A model generated the notes under the pieces. It had not been told where the DNA came from and did not search any database. It saw only the letters and a program-made list of their open reading frames with translations. Shown here piece after piece: positions 52,803-61,627 of a stretch of DNA of 64,000 nt; position 1 is the first letter of the stretch, and each line of letters begins with the position of its first letter. Source of the stretch: Sunxiuqinia sp963974515. Its GTDB lineage: Bacteria > Bacteroidota > Bacteroidia > Bacteroidales > Prolixibacteraceae. Location: positions 62,001 to 126,000 of the forward strand of contig NZ_CAXBDD010000001.1 of NCBI RefSeq assembly GCF_963974515.1. Reading direction: 5' to 3'. Made by a program: the position numbers and the translations under genes.

Positions 52803-53594
52803 ATGACCCGTAATCTTACATTGATCCTTATCCTGGCCGTAACCATCGGCCTCCTATCCTGTCAGCCAAAAGCAGAAGCTTTATTTAATGGTGAAGATCT
52901 TTCCAATTGGGATATCTCCATTGGAACCGCCTTAACCGGCTTCGACGATTTGAAAGACGCTGCCACCGCGGAATCAATTTTCTCAATTGTGGAGCAAGAT
53001 GGCGAAAAGCTACTGCGGATCTCAGGCGATGTGAATGCCTCGATTGCTACAAAAGAAGCCTACGAAAATTATCACTTCCGCCTGGAGTTTAAACACGGCG
53101 AAGAAGTTTATACCAAACGTAACAGCGGTTTACTGTACCATAGCTTTGGCCCATTTGGTGCGGGACTTGGTACGTGGATGAGCTCCATCGAGCTCCAGTT
53201 GATGCACGAAAACCTGGGCGACGCTTACATGATGGGGGATTCTTATGCCGAAATCCCCATTCGTAAACAGGGAAACAATCCTGTTTATGCAACCGATGGC
53301 GACCTGCTTTCGTTTGGCGAAAACCAAAACGGAGGTAAAATTGCCCGCAAAAGCTCCAACCAGGAAAAAGCGCTTGGCGAATGGAACATCGTCGACCTCT
53401 ATTGTGTGGGACAAAAAGCCATTCATGTGATTAATGGCGTGAAAGTGATGGAATGCCTGAACACTGGGATGCTGGTTGATGGACAGGTTCAACCCCTCAG
53501 CAAAGGAAAAATTCAAATCCAATCGGAAGGATCTGAATTGTTGATTCGCAAAGCCGAACTCACCCCAATCAAAACACTTCCTGAGAATTATTAA
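52803..53594 (+). CDS. DUF1080 (3-keto-disaccharide hydrolase type) lipoprotein
   Basis: A 263-residue lipoprotein (LILAVTIGLLSC) with a DUF1080/concanavalin-like beta-sandwich: ALFNGEDLSNWDISIGTALT, YENYHFRLEFKHGEEVYTKR NSGLLYHSF, ELQLMHENLGDAYMMG and WNIVDLYCVGQKAIHVINGV. Members act on 3-keto-glycosides or bind glycans and are abundant in Bacteroidota and Planctomycetes. No oxidoreductase partner is adjacent. It is flanked by terminators on both sides. Confidence 0.88.
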   Translation: MTRNLTLILILAVTIGLLSCQPKAEALFNGEDLSNWDISIGTALTGFDDLKDAATAESIFSIVEQDGEKLLRISGDVNASIATKEAYENYHFRLEFKHGEEVYTKRNSGLLYHSFGPFGAGLGTWMSSIELQLMHENLGDAYMMGDSYAEIPIRKQGNNPVYATDGDLLSFGENQNGGKIARKSSNQEKALGEWNIVDLYCVGQKAIHVINGVKVMECLNTGMLVDGQVQPLSKGKIQIQSEGSELLIRKAELTPIKTLPENY

Positions 53595-53616
53595 TCCCCG
53601 CTAACCATGCCTAATG

Positions 53617-53656
53617 AAAAAGCGGTGTGAACTTGAATTTCACACCGCTTTTGTTT
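53617..53656. terminator. bidirectional terminator between DUF1080 and DEAD-box genes
   Basis: A stem of 13 bases (AAAAGCGGTGTGA with TCACACCGCTTTT, 53618-53652) is followed by GTTTT on the plus strand. The A run on the other side serves the convergent helicase gene. Confidence 0.85.
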
Positions 53657-55401
53657 TATCTTTTGGTCCGCTTGCGTTTAGCTCGCGGCTGATCCATTTG
53701 GCTCTTTTTCTTTTTTATCTTCGGAACCGAAACGTGTTCCTCACCGGTTACCCGGTCAACCTCCAGCGAATGCCCATCAAGCGAAGAGCTGTTCATGGAT
53801 TGAATCAATTCTTTCTCAAAGCGACTGTCAATTTCAAAAAAGGAGAATTTACGCTGAATATCAATCTTGCCGATTTCAACATTCTTCCGTTTTGAATGCT
53901 CATTAATCAAGCCTAAAAGTCGCGAAGCATTCAAGTTTTGCTTTTTACCTGCATTAATAAACAAACGGCTAAAACTCATACCGTCATTTCCATAATCGTT
54001 TCCTCGATCTCCTCGATCTCCCCGATCACTGCCTCTGCCGCCGCGTTGCTTATCGTAGGTTTTCCGTTCCTGTCCGCGTACATTCAAGTCGGGGGCATTT
54101 TTATAATAGGCTAAAAAACGGTTAAACTCGGCCGATACAAAGCGCTTCAGAATTTCCTCGCTGGTTAGTCCTTCAAATTTCTCCATAATGGCAGGCATGT
54201 AGGGATCGATTTTCGAATCGTTGACCTCTACTTGCGCCACTTTATCAACCAAGTGCATCAACTGCACCTCGCAAATTTCTTCTCCACCTGGCACATCTTT
54301 GCGCTCAAAACGTTTATTCAGAAGTTTTTCAATATGACGCAGCTTCCCAGTTTCGCGCATGTGCAAAATCGAAACTGAAATCCCGCTTTTTCCGGCTCTC
54401 CCAGTCCGTCCACTTCGGTGGATGTATGCTTCCGGGTCATCCGGCAAGCTATAGTTAATTACGTGGCTCAGGCTATTTACATCCAATCCGCGGGCAGCTA
54501 CATCGGTTGCCACCAACATCTGAAGTTGCCCCGTGCGAAAACGGCCCATCACATAGTCGCGTTGCGATTGCGATAAATCACCGTGCAAGGCATCGGCATT
54601 GTAACCATCTTCCATGAGCTTTTCAGCTACATCACGCGTTTCCATACGCGTGCGGCAAAAAACAATCGCATAGCAATTCGGGTAATTGTCAGCAACCCGT
54701 TTTAGGGTCGCATATTTGTCTCTGGCCTGAACCACATAATAATGATGCTCCACATTTGCAGCACCCTCATTTTTGCGTCCAACCGAAATTTCTTCGGGCG
54801 AATGCAAATATTTGTTGGCCAGGTTGGCTATTTCGCGCGGCATGGTAGCCGAAAACAAAAGGGTCTGTTTAATGGCCGGAGTTTCAGCTAAAATAGCGTC
54901 CAGTTCTTCCTTGAAACCCATATTCAGCATTTCGTCCGCTTCATCCAATACCATCCAGCGAATTTGGCTTACATTTAGTACTTTCCGCCTGATCAGGTCA
55001 TGAACCCGCCCCGGAGTCCCGACAACTACCTGTCCACCACTCCGCAGCTCACGGATTTGCTTGCTAATATCGGCACCACCGTAAACGGCAATATTCTTAA
55101 ACCCTTTCAGGTTTTTTGAAAACGCATCCAGGTCGCGGCTAATTTGGAGACATAACTCGCGGGTTGGACACAAAATCAGCGACTGAATATCTTTTTTACT
55201 CACATCACAGTTATGCAAAATCGGTAACCCGAAAGCCGCTGTTTTTCCAGTTCCTGTTTGCGCCAGGGCAATCAAGTCGTGTTTGTTATTTAAAAGATGT
55301 GGAATTGTTTTCTCCTGAATAGGAGTAGGTTGCTCAAAGCCCATTTCTGAAATGGCGCTAAGCAGTTCGGGTTTGATGCCCGTCTGTTCAAATGTCATCA
55401 T
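53656..55401 (-). CDS. DEAD-box RNA helicase with DbpA-type C-terminal RNA-binding domain
   Basis: A 581-residue ATP-dependent RNA helicase of the CsdA/DeaD type. Motifs are Q (GFEQPTPIQ), I (AQTGTGKTAAFGLP), Ia (PTRELCLQ), II (DEAD in VLDEADEMLN), III (SATMPREIA), V (VATDVAARGLD) and VI (HRSGRTGRAG). A Gly/Arg/Asp linker (RGSDRGDRGDRGN) precedes a DbpA-like RNA-binding domain and a basic tail ending KKKKSQMDQPRAKRKRTKR. The tail and RRM-like domain point to ribosome assembly or RNA turnover. A TATCTTTG -7 element at 55514-55521 leaves a leader of about 105 bases, as in cold-shock helicases. Confidence 0.95.
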   Translation of the reverse strand: MMTFEQTGIKPELLSAISEMGFEQPTPIQEKTIPHLLNNKHDLIALAQTGTGKTAAFGLPILHNCDVSKKDIQSLILCPTRELCLQISRDLDAFSKNLKGFKNIAVYGGADISKQIRELRSGGQVVVGTPGRVHDLIRRKVLNVSQIRWMVLDEADEMLNMGFKEELDAILAETPAIKQTLLFSATMPREIANLANKYLHSPEEISVGRKNEGAANVEHHYYVVQARDKYATLKRVADNYPNCYAIVFCRTRMETRDVAEKLMEDGYNADALHGDLSQSQRDYVMGRFRTGQLQMLVATDVAARGLDVNSLSHVINYSLPDDPEAYIHRSGRTGRAGKSGISVSILHMRETGKLRHIEKLLNKRFERKDVPGGEEICEVQLMHLVDKVAQVEVNDSKIDPYMPAIMEKFEGLTSEEILKRFVSAEFNRFLAYYKNAPDLNVRGQERKTYDKQRGGRGSDRGDRGDRGNDYGNDGMSFSRLFINAGKKQNLNASRLLGLINEHSKRKNVEIGKIDIQRKFSFFEIDSRFEKELIQSMNSSSLDGHSLEVDRVTGEEHVSVPKIKKKKSQMDQPRAKRKRTKR

Positions 55402-55670
55402 TGTATTTATTTTTATCGAAGAACAACAAGTTCTCCGTACCCAATAAGCACTGATGACAATAAAATTTACTTTTCAATACACCCCTATGCCACCGATGCA
55501 AAAAATTGAGCTGCAAAGATAGATTTATTTTTCACACCTGATGCTTAGCTGTTTCTCATGTAAACTTCGTGTTAAGCCAATGCCCAACAACAGCCATTAA
55601 ACTACTGAATAACAATGGATCCAATCAATACATTTCGTAACTTGTCATTCGAAAACAAAACTTTCACTCA

Positions 55671-56084
55671 ATGGGATACTCCTACTTGTTTACCTGCCGA
55701 AAATGCAACCACAGCCAACAACTGTACGAAGGCTGGCGCTTTATGGAGCATGACCAAACGCCTGAGTCAATCATGAATTCAAACCAAATAAAACTACATT
55801 ACAAAACCCGGCAAAAGATTAAAGCATTGGCCCAGTCGCACGAACAACTCCAACTAAAAACTGAATATAAAATTTACCGCTGCCATCGATGTCTTCAACT
55901 GTCCGATAAGCTGGTTGTTGCCGTTTGGAATGGCGACCATCTGCTTCATCAAACCCAATTTAAATGTGCCAACTGTAACACGCGGCTAAAACACACCAAT
56001 ATTCACCGGGTGAAATTCGCCATCTGCCCCAAGTGCAAAAGCAAGCTGTTTGAAAAATCCAAAGCGTTGATGCTTTGGAATTAA
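55671..56084 (+). CDS. zinc-ribbon protein, four CxxC
   Basis: A 137-residue protein with four CxxC motifs: CRKC (about 9-12), CHRC (about 70-73), CANC (about 98-101) and CPKC (about 118-121). This gives two zinc ribbons with a helical, basic middle (LHYKTRQKIKALAQSHEQLQ). No signal peptide is seen. The family is not recognised. It lies 35 bases upstream of a small membrane protein on the same strand and may be co-expressed. Nucleic-acid or protein binding are the usual roles of such ribbons. Confidence 0.6.
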   Translation: MGYSYLFTCRKCNHSQQLYEGWRFMEHDQTPESIMNSNQIKLHYKTRQKIKALAQSHEQLQLKTEYKIYRCHRCLQLSDKLVVAVWNGDHLLHQTQFKCANCNTRLKHTNIHRVKFAICPKCKSKLFEKSKALMLWN

Positions 56085-56119
56085 GTTTATATGATTAGTT
56101 TTACGCCAAAGTTTTACAG

Positions 56120-56368
56120 ATGACTGTTGTACTCGTTGCCCTCCTTGTTTTTTTTATCAACATTCCCTTTGGTTACCTGCGATCAAAACACAAAAAGTTT
56201 AGTCTGATGTGGTGGGTTTACATTCATATTCCGGTCCCCTTCGTTATTATGCTCCGAATTTACAGTGATATTGGCTTCGCTTTTTACACCTATCCCATTT
56301 TGGTTGGGGCTTTTTTCGCCGGGCAATTGGTCGGGCGGGTTTACCTTCCGAGCAAATGCGGGAATTAA
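56120..56368 (+). CDS. 82-residue membrane protein
   Basis: A small hydrophobic protein with about three membrane helices (VVLVALLVFFINIPFGYLR, WWVYIHIPVPFVIMLRIY, TYPILVGAFFAGQLVGRV). It has no recognised family. It lies between the zinc-ribbon gene and a DUF202 gene with spacings of 35 and 15 bases, consistent with one short operon. The function is unknown. Confidence 0.65.
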   Translation: MTVVLVALLVFFINIPFGYLRSKHKKFSLMWWVYIHIPVPFVIMLRIYSDIGFAFYTYPILVGAFFAGQLVGRVYLPSKCGN

Positions 56369-56383
56369 GCTAAGGGCAATAGA

Positions 56384-56770
56384 ATGACCGATCTTAAAGA
56401 AAATACCACAAACGACAAATCCAGGGAATTTCAAGCCAATGAACGGACCTTTTTGGCCTGGATTAGAACCAGTATCGCACTGATGGGATTTGGTTTTGTC
56501 ATTGCCAAGTTTAATCTTTTTCTCAAACAGCTTTCATTTGTTCTTGAAGCGGAAGATTTCTCAGAAAAACCCCACGGAACAATAGTCGGTATGATCATGG
56601 TTGCAATCGGGCTCGTCATGGCTATCTTCGCCTACATTCAGTTTAAAAAGAATGCCAATCAACTTGCTTCCAATGCGTATGCTCCTTCATCCAAATTACC
56701 ATTGTTGCTTACGCTAATTATTGCCGTCGGCGGAGCTTTTCTGATCGTTTATTTTCTTACCAATCGTTAA
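56384..56770 (+). CDS. DUF202 membrane protein
   Basis: A 128-residue YidH/DUF202 protein with the family signature NERTFLAWIRTSIALMGFGF at the first helix, then a second helix (TIVGMIMVAIGLVMAIFAYI) and a third near the C terminus (LLLTLIIAVGGAFLIVYFL). Function is unknown; the family is widespread in bacteria and fungi. It is the last gene of a small cluster of three. Confidence 0.92.
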   Translation: MTDLKENTTNDKSREFQANERTFLAWIRTSIALMGFGFVIAKFNLFLKQLSFVLEAEDFSEKPHGTIVGMIMVAIGLVMAIFAYIQFKKNANQLASNAYAPSSKLPLLLTLIIAVGGAFLIVYFLTNR

Positions 56771-56867
56771 TTTAAATGACTGCAAATTCGCTATCTGCGA
56801 ATGCAGCCGCAATTTCATCACCGATATTTTTATCTTTGTTATTCGAATCAATAATCAGCAATACTTT

Positions 56868-57725
56868 ATGAAAGCACTATTCGTCTTATTTTTTGTCGCA
56901 ATAATTGGACTACAGGTAGCAGCACAAAACAAAACAGCTGTGAGTTTATTCTGGAAAGATAGTCCGGAGCAAGTGAATATCATTGAGTCTGAGACTGGTG
57001 ATCTGTATCAAAAAGTTGGGCATCACGGGCCGGCAGTAGAAAATGAGTGGCTGGGGTTACGACTTTATTTTGACCACAAAGTAGCCATCGACGTGTACAA
57101 TAAAACCAAACCTCAGCTCGAACTGGAAGTGGCCAAATGGTATCCAACCCCCGGGCAGCAAGAAGAAGGCTGGGGAGCCGACCAGTATAAGGCCGGCCAA
57201 ACGGTTGGACTCGGAGGCGTCCGACTGTGGGATGGCGAGCAAGTTGTTTTACTCAATCCGGTAAGTAAAAGGACTGCCCGTGTAAAAAAAGAAGCTAACC
57301 AATCGTATATGGAAATGCTTTCAGAAAACGTCCCTTACAAGGGCGACAATATTGATGTGCTTATCCGGGTGACCGTTTACTCCGGAATACGCGAAGCCAA
57401 AGTAGAAGCTTTTGCTTTTAGTTCTGAACCCGTTCAGTTTACCACCGGAATTAATTATCATGAGGGAACCTCCACTAAAGAAGGCGATGGATATCTTGCC
57501 ACCTGGGGCTTGCACCCCGAAGATGTCGCTGCCTTTCAGCTCAACATTGGCGCTGCAATCCTATATGATCCAAATGATTTTACACAAACTCAGAAAACCG
57601 ACACCGAATACGTATTGATTTCCAAACCAACAAACTACTTGTCGACTTGGATTACCTCGGCTTGCGAAAAAGAAAAGGATTTTGACGACCTGAAAGATTT
57701 CGTTGAATACCTCGAAAAATTGTAG
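56868..57725 (+). CDS. DUF4861 secreted protein
   Basis: A 285-residue secreted protein (signal ALFVLFFVAIIGLQVAA) matching the DUF4861 family of Bacteroidota, which is often near polysaccharide-degradation genes. Typical stretches are VGHHGPAVENEWLGLRLYFD, WYPTPGQQEEGWGADQYKAG and GLGGVRLWDGEQVVLLNPVS. It is a beta-rich fold of the kind seen in carbohydrate-active enzymes, but catalytic residues are not established. A TATCTTTG -7 element lies at 56831-56838. Confidence 0.85.
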   Translation: MKALFVLFFVAIIGLQVAAQNKTAVSLFWKDSPEQVNIIESETGDLYQKVGHHGPAVENEWLGLRLYFDHKVAIDVYNKTKPQLELEVAKWYPTPGQQEEGWGADQYKAGQTVGLGGVRLWDGEQVVLLNPVSKRTARVKKEANQSYMEMLSENVPYKGDNIDVLIRVTVYSGIREAKVEAFAFSSEPVQFTTGINYHEGTSTKEGDGYLATWGLHPEDVAAFQLNIGAAILYDPNDFTQTQKTDTEYVLISKPTNYLSTWITSACEKEKDFDDLKDFVEYLEKL

Positions 57726-57790
57726 CTTTCAAAATCCTGCTTCGTGCATGATTTTTTTCACATACCGCAACCACAAACCCCATAGATTGG

Positions 57791-58507
57791 ATGAGAACAC
57801 AACGGATTCACTGTCTTCAGCATGTCCCGTTTGAAGGACTGGGCGCGATTAAAAGCTGGATTGAAGATCGGGAACACCATTTGACCTATACTCGCTTTTA
57901 CGAAGATCACTATCAATTGCCTGATCTCAACCAATTCGATTGGCTAATTGTGCTGGGAGGTCCCATGGGAGTTTACGACGATGAACTGTACCCCTGGCTC
58001 AAAGCCGAAAGGAATTTTCTGAAGGAAGCAATTTTCGCTCACAAAACCATTCTTGGAATTTGTTTGGGTTCACAACTTATTGCCAGCGCCCTGGGAGCCA
58101 GAATCTTCAGCAACAAAGAAAAGGAAATTGGCTGGTTTGATGTACAACTCACCCAGCAGGGAAAGCAGCATTTCCTTTTTCACGGGGTGCCAGAAACGTT
58201 CAAAGTCTTTCATTGGCATGGCGACACCTTCAAGCTACCGGAGAGTGCTACGCACCTGGCTCGATCTGTTGCTTGCGTCCAACAGGCATTCAGCTATTCA
58301 GATAAAGTTTTGGGCGTGCAATTTCATTTAGAAATGACCCCCGAATCTTTGCAAGAGATACTGAAAGCTTGCGACAATGAATTGATAAAAGACACCTACG
58401 TTCAAACGGAACAAGAAATTCTGTCCAACCAAGATGCCATGACAAACAATAACCAGCTGCTCCTCGCACTGCTCAACAAACTCGAAGAACGCTCGCTAAC
58501 AAAATAG
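57791..58507 (+). CDS. class I glutamine amidotransferase-like protein
   Basis: A 238-residue protein of the GMP-synthase-like glutamine amidotransferase family. The nucleophile Cys is in KTILGICLGSQLIASALG, and the His-x-Glu pair is in LGVQFHLEMTPES. LDWLIVLGGPMGVYDDE-type residues (WLIVLGGPMGVYDDELYPWL) precede them. It is a stand-alone domain with no synthetase partner, so the ammonia acceptor is unknown. It may hydrolyse gamma-glutamyl compounds. A terminator follows. Confidence 0.9.
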   Translation: MRTQRIHCLQHVPFEGLGAIKSWIEDREHHLTYTRFYEDHYQLPDLNQFDWLIVLGGPMGVYDDELYPWLKAERNFLKEAIFAHKTILGICLGSQLIASALGARIFSNKEKEIGWFDVQLTQQGKQHFLFHGVPETFKVFHWHGDTFKLPESATHLARSVACVQQAFSYSDKVLGVQFHLEMTPESLQEILKACDNELIKDTYVQTEQEILSNQDAMTNNNQLLLALLNKLEERSLTK

Positions 58508-58515
58508 TGAAAACG

Positions 58516-58545
58516 AAAAAATCCCGCCTCCAGCGGGATTTTCTT
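58516..58545. terminator. bidirectional terminator between amidotransferase and sucD
   Basis: ATCCCGC (58521-58527) pairs with GCGGGAT (58533-58539), with A5 on the left and TTTTCTTTG on the right. Confidence 0.85.
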
Positions 58546-58549
58546 TGTT

Positions 58550-59431
58550 CTATGCATTGACTTTCGCCAACTTTTCTTTGAGCAATCCTGGAATCTCGGA
58601 AGGCTCTTTAGCTACTGGCACATTGGCTTTGGCAAAGGCCTTAATTTTCTCTTCTGCTGTTCCTGAACCGCTGGAAATTATGGCTCCGGCGTGTCCCATT
58701 CTTTTCCCGGGAGGGGCTGTCTGCCCGGCAATGAAGGATACCACCGGCTTGGTCATGTGATTGGCAATGTATTCGGCCGCCTGCTCCTCCGCATCACCGC
58801 CAATTTCACCAATTAACACCACTGCATCGGTTTCCGGATCGTTTTCATACATTTCAAGTAAATCAATGTAGTACAATCCAGCTACGGGATCACCACCAAT
58901 ACCGACAACAGTGCTCTGCCCCATACCATTCATGGTCAACATATTCACCACTTCGTAAGTCAACGTGCCGCTCCGCGACATCAACCCAACATTTCCCTTC
59001 TTGAAAATCATACCTGGCAAAATGCCAACAAGTGCTTCATCGGGTGTAATCAACCCCGGACAGTTTGGCCCAATCAATTTGGTGCCGTTTCGCTTAATAA
59101 TGGAGGTCACCCGAATCATGTCCTGAATGGGCACACCTTCGGAAATAGCAACTACCAACTCAATTCCGGCGTACGATGCTTCCAAAATGGCATCAGCCGC
59201 AAAGGCTGCCGGCACAAAAATGATCGAGGTATTGGCGCCTGTCTTCTTCACGGCTTCAGAAACGGTGTCAAACACCGGAATTCCTTCAACCTCCTGTCCG
59301 CCTTTCCCCGGCGAAGTTCCGGCTACGATATTGGTTCCATATGCTTTCATCCGACCGGCATGAAATTGTCCGTCACGCCCTGTAATTCCCTGCACCAGCA
59401 GTTTTGTATCTTTATTTACGAGAATACTCAT
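58550..59431 (-). CDS. sucD: succinate-CoA ligase alpha subunit
   Basis: A 293-residue alpha subunit of succinyl-CoA synthetase, the substrate-level phosphorylation step of the TCA cycle. The CoA/Rossmann part opens with LLVQGITGRDGQFHAGRMKA and SPGKGGQEVEGIPVFDTVSE. The phosphorylated active-site His is in GKRMGHAGAIISSGSGTAEE. Downstream of sucC by 12 bases on the same strand, it forms a two-gene operon with it. Confidence 0.97.
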   Translation of the reverse strand: MSILVNKDTKLLVQGITGRDGQFHAGRMKAYGTNIVAGTSPGKGGQEVEGIPVFDTVSEAVKKTGANTSIIFVPAAFAADAILEASYAGIELVVAISEGVPIQDMIRVTSIIKRNGTKLIGPNCPGLITPDEALVGILPGMIFKKGNVGLMSRSGTLTYEVVNMLTMNGMGQSTVVGIGGDPVAGLYYIDLLEMYENDPETDAVVLIGEIGGDAEEQAAEYIANHMTKPVVSFIAGQTAPPGKRMGHAGAIISSGSGTAEEKIKAFAKANVPVAKEPSEIPGLLKEKLAKVNA

Positions 59432-59443
59432 TTTTTTTGATTT

Positions 59444-60586
59444 TTATGATTCCTGAACTCGACTTAACTCAATCGCTTTTTGAGCGGCTTCGCTCATGGT
59501 TTGCACGGTCGGCAATCCCTTCTCCTTCAACAAGGCTAAGCCTTCCTCTGCGTTAGTTCCCGACAAGCGCACCACAATGGGCATATCCGACTTGATGGTA
59601 TCCAGCGCTTCGATTAAGCCACGGGCCACATCATCGCAACGGGTGATTCCACCAAAAATATTGATCATCACCGCATTCACATTCTTATCCGAAATCAGTA
59701 TATTCATGGCGTCCACCACCTTTTGAGGATTGGAACTTCCGCCTATATCCAAAAAATTAGCCGGTTCGCCACCATACAGCTTAATCATGTCCATGGTGGC
59801 CATTGCCAGCCCCGCGCCATTAACCATGCAACCGATATTTCCATCCAACTTCACATAAGACAAGCCTTTCTCGTGAGCTTCAATCTCTTTGCGTTCATCT
59901 TCATCAGCCTCACGCATCGCTTCAATCTCGGGCTGCCGATACAGCGCACTATCGTCAAAGTTCATCTTGCCATCAATCGCCCATATCTTATGATCAGGCG
60001 TCAAAACCAACGGATTGATTTCTGCAATGGTTGCATCGGTTTCCACAAAGAGAGTGTACAGCTTTTGCAGAATGTCAGCGGCTTGTCGCGCCAACTTCAC
60101 ATCGCCAAACAGTTGCATTCCAATTTCACGAGCCTGAAAGTCGAGCAAGCCTGTCAGCGGATCGATCGGGAACTTATGTATAAGCTCAGGCGTGTTTTTC
60201 GCCACTTCCTCAATCTCCACTCCTCCTTCAGCACTGGCCATCAGAGTAACCGATTTGGTGTTTCTGTCGTTAATCAATCCGACATAAAACTCCTTCTCAA
60301 TATCGACCGCGTCCGCCAGCAAAATTTTCTCGACTGTTAGCCCTTTAATGTCCATGCCTAAAATTTGGCCGGCTGCATCAATGGCTTCCTGCTTGGTTTT
60401 GGCTAATTTTACTCCACCGGCTTTTCCCCGTCCTCCAACGAGCACCTGTGCTTTTACGACGACCATACCGTCTTTCTTTGCCATTGCTTTTTCTACTTCC
60501 TCAACCGATTGGCAAAGCACATCGTTCGGTACCGGAAGGCCGTATTTCTTGAAGATTTCCTTGGCTTGATATTCGTGTATCTTCAT
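59444..60586 (-). CDS. sucC: succinate-CoA ligase beta subunit
   Basis: A 380-residue beta subunit with an ATP-grasp domain: MKIHEYQAKEIFKKYGLPVP, VVKAQVLVGGRGKAGGVKLA, AEINPLVLTPD and the CoA-ligase part CMVNGAGLAMATMDMIKLYG and VMINIFGGITRCDDVARGLI. It is the first gene of sucCD. ADP- or GDP-specificity cannot be read by eye. The 417-base region upstream is shared with the divergent SIS gene. Confidence 0.97.
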   Translation of the reverse strand: MKIHEYQAKEIFKKYGLPVPNDVLCQSVEEVEKAMAKKDGMVVVKAQVLVGGRGKAGGVKLAKTKQEAIDAAGQILGMDIKGLTVEKILLADAVDIEKEFYVGLINDRNTKSVTLMASAEGGVEIEEVAKNTPELIHKFPIDPLTGLLDFQAREIGMQLFGDVKLARQAADILQKLYTLFVETDATIAEINPLVLTPDHKIWAIDGKMNFDDSALYRQPEIEAMREADEDERKEIEAHEKGLSYVKLDGNIGCMVNGAGLAMATMDMIKLYGGEPANFLDIGGSSNPQKVVDAMNILISDKNVNAVMINIFGGITRCDDVARGLIEALDTIKSDMPIVVRLSGTNAEEGLALLKEKGLPTVQTMSEAAQKAIELSRVQES

Positions 60587-60741
60587 AAATTATTTATTAA
60601 AAAAGGTTAGAAAATTCTAGTTCGGTATAAATGTATCAAAATATCTATAGGTCTGGAAGTATTTCAGACTACGCCCCACCCTATTTTATAACATATGAAC
60701 AGCCGTTTTAATGAATTGTTTGTCCAAATATTCTATTTTAT

Positions 60742-60755
60742 TGCAATCGATTGCA
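60742..60755. promoter_or_regulatory. 14-base palindrome, possible operator
   Basis: The perfect palindrome TGCAATCGATTGCA lies between sucC and the divergent SIS gene. Its length and symmetry suit a dimeric regulator, but none is known to bind here. Confidence 0.4.
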
Positions 60756-60890
60756 TTTTCAGGACAGTGCCGTCTGATCGGCGTTAGAAAAACAAATATT
60801 TTCCTTCTGATTGCGCCTCGATGTGAATTCGCCTAATCTGGTTTATCCGGAAATAAAATCCAGGCTTTCCGCTTAAAAATGCGGACTTCA

Positions 60891-60921
60891 TTGGCTAAAG
60901 CTAAAAATAACCGTAATTTTG
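60891..60921 (+). promoter_or_regulatory. promoter of the SIS-isochorismatase operon
   Basis: TTGG (60891-60894), a spacer of 19 bases, then TAATTTTG (60914-60921), closely matching the Bacteroidota consensus. The predicted leader is about 75 bases. Confidence 0.7.
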
Positions 60922-61003
60922 GCCGCGAATATTTCACTTCAAACGACAATATGAAGTTTACATGATCGCTGAATTTTACCTTTTCAGAATAATTAAATAA
61001 CCG

Positions 61004-61624
61004 ATGAAAGAAGAAGTTATTCAACTCATTAAACAGGAAGCAGAAGCCGTTGCCAATATTCCTGTAACAGACCAGTACGAAGCAGCCATCCGGGTGATTG
61101 AAGAGCGGGTTCACCAGAACAAAGGCAAACTGGTGGCAAGTGGAATGGGCAAGGCGGGACAAATTGCGCTAAATATTGCTACTACTTTTAGCTCAACGGG
61201 CACCCCGGCGGTTTTTCTGCACCCGAGCGATGCACAACATGGCGATTTGGGCGTGATTCAGCCCAACGATGTCTTACTGCTGATTTCAAATTCTGGTAAA
61301 ACCCGTGAAATTCTGGAACTGGTAAACCTGGCTGACAACCTGTACGAAAACCTTCCCATTATTGTGATTACTGGAAACCCAGACAGTGATCTGGCCAAGT
61401 TGGCTGATGCCGTTCTGTTTACCGGCAATCCGGATGAGGTTTGCACGCTCGGCCTCACCCCCAGCACTTCTACAACCACGATGACGGTTATTGGCGATGT
61501 GTTGGTGGTACTGATGATGAAGAAAATTGGATTTACAAACGAAGACTATGCCAAGCGTCACCACGGTGGCTATTTGGGTGATAAATCACGAACCCAGGCG
61601 AGACTGCTTCAAACAAAAAAATAA
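61004..61624 (+). CDS. SIS-domain sugar-phosphate isomerase-like protein
   Basis: A 206-residue single SIS domain. The stretch GMGKAGQIALNIATTFSSTG and FLHPSDAQHGDLGVI resemble the SIS part of arabinose-5-phosphate isomerase (KdsD/KpsF), but the tandem CBS domains of that enzyme are missing. Sugar-phosphate binding is likely in LLISNSGKTREILELVNLAD. It could be a stand-alone isomerase or a phosphosugar-binding regulator. It precedes an isochorismatase-family gene by three bases in one operon. Confidence 0.85.
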   Translation: MKEEVIQLIKQEAEAVANIPVTDQYEAAIRVIEERVHQNKGKLVASGMGKAGQIALNIATTFSSTGTPAVFLHPSDAQHGDLGVIQPNDVLLLISNSGKTREILELVNLADNLYENLPIIVITGNPDSDLAKLADAVLFTGNPDEVCTLGLTPSTSTTTMTVIGDVLVVLMMKKIGFTNEDYAKRHHGGYLGDKSRTQARLLQTKK

Positions 61625-61627
61625 ACC

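Larger units (their letters stand above)
60587..61003. other. 417-base divergent region between sucC and the SIS gene
   Basis: No open frame is supported. Features seen are a 14-base perfect palindrome TGCAATCGATTGCA at 60742-60755 and a GCCG/CGGC hairpin just after it. Further on lie a TCCGC/GCGGA inverted repeat (60868-60885) and a good plus-strand promoter at 60891-60921. The sucC promoter was not found with confidence. Confidence 0.6.

Noticed and set aside
53990..54060. Short tandem GATCTCC-type repeats
   Set aside because: They encode the Arg/Gly/Asp linker of the DEAD-box helicase (RGDRGDRG), not a CRISPR array or other element.
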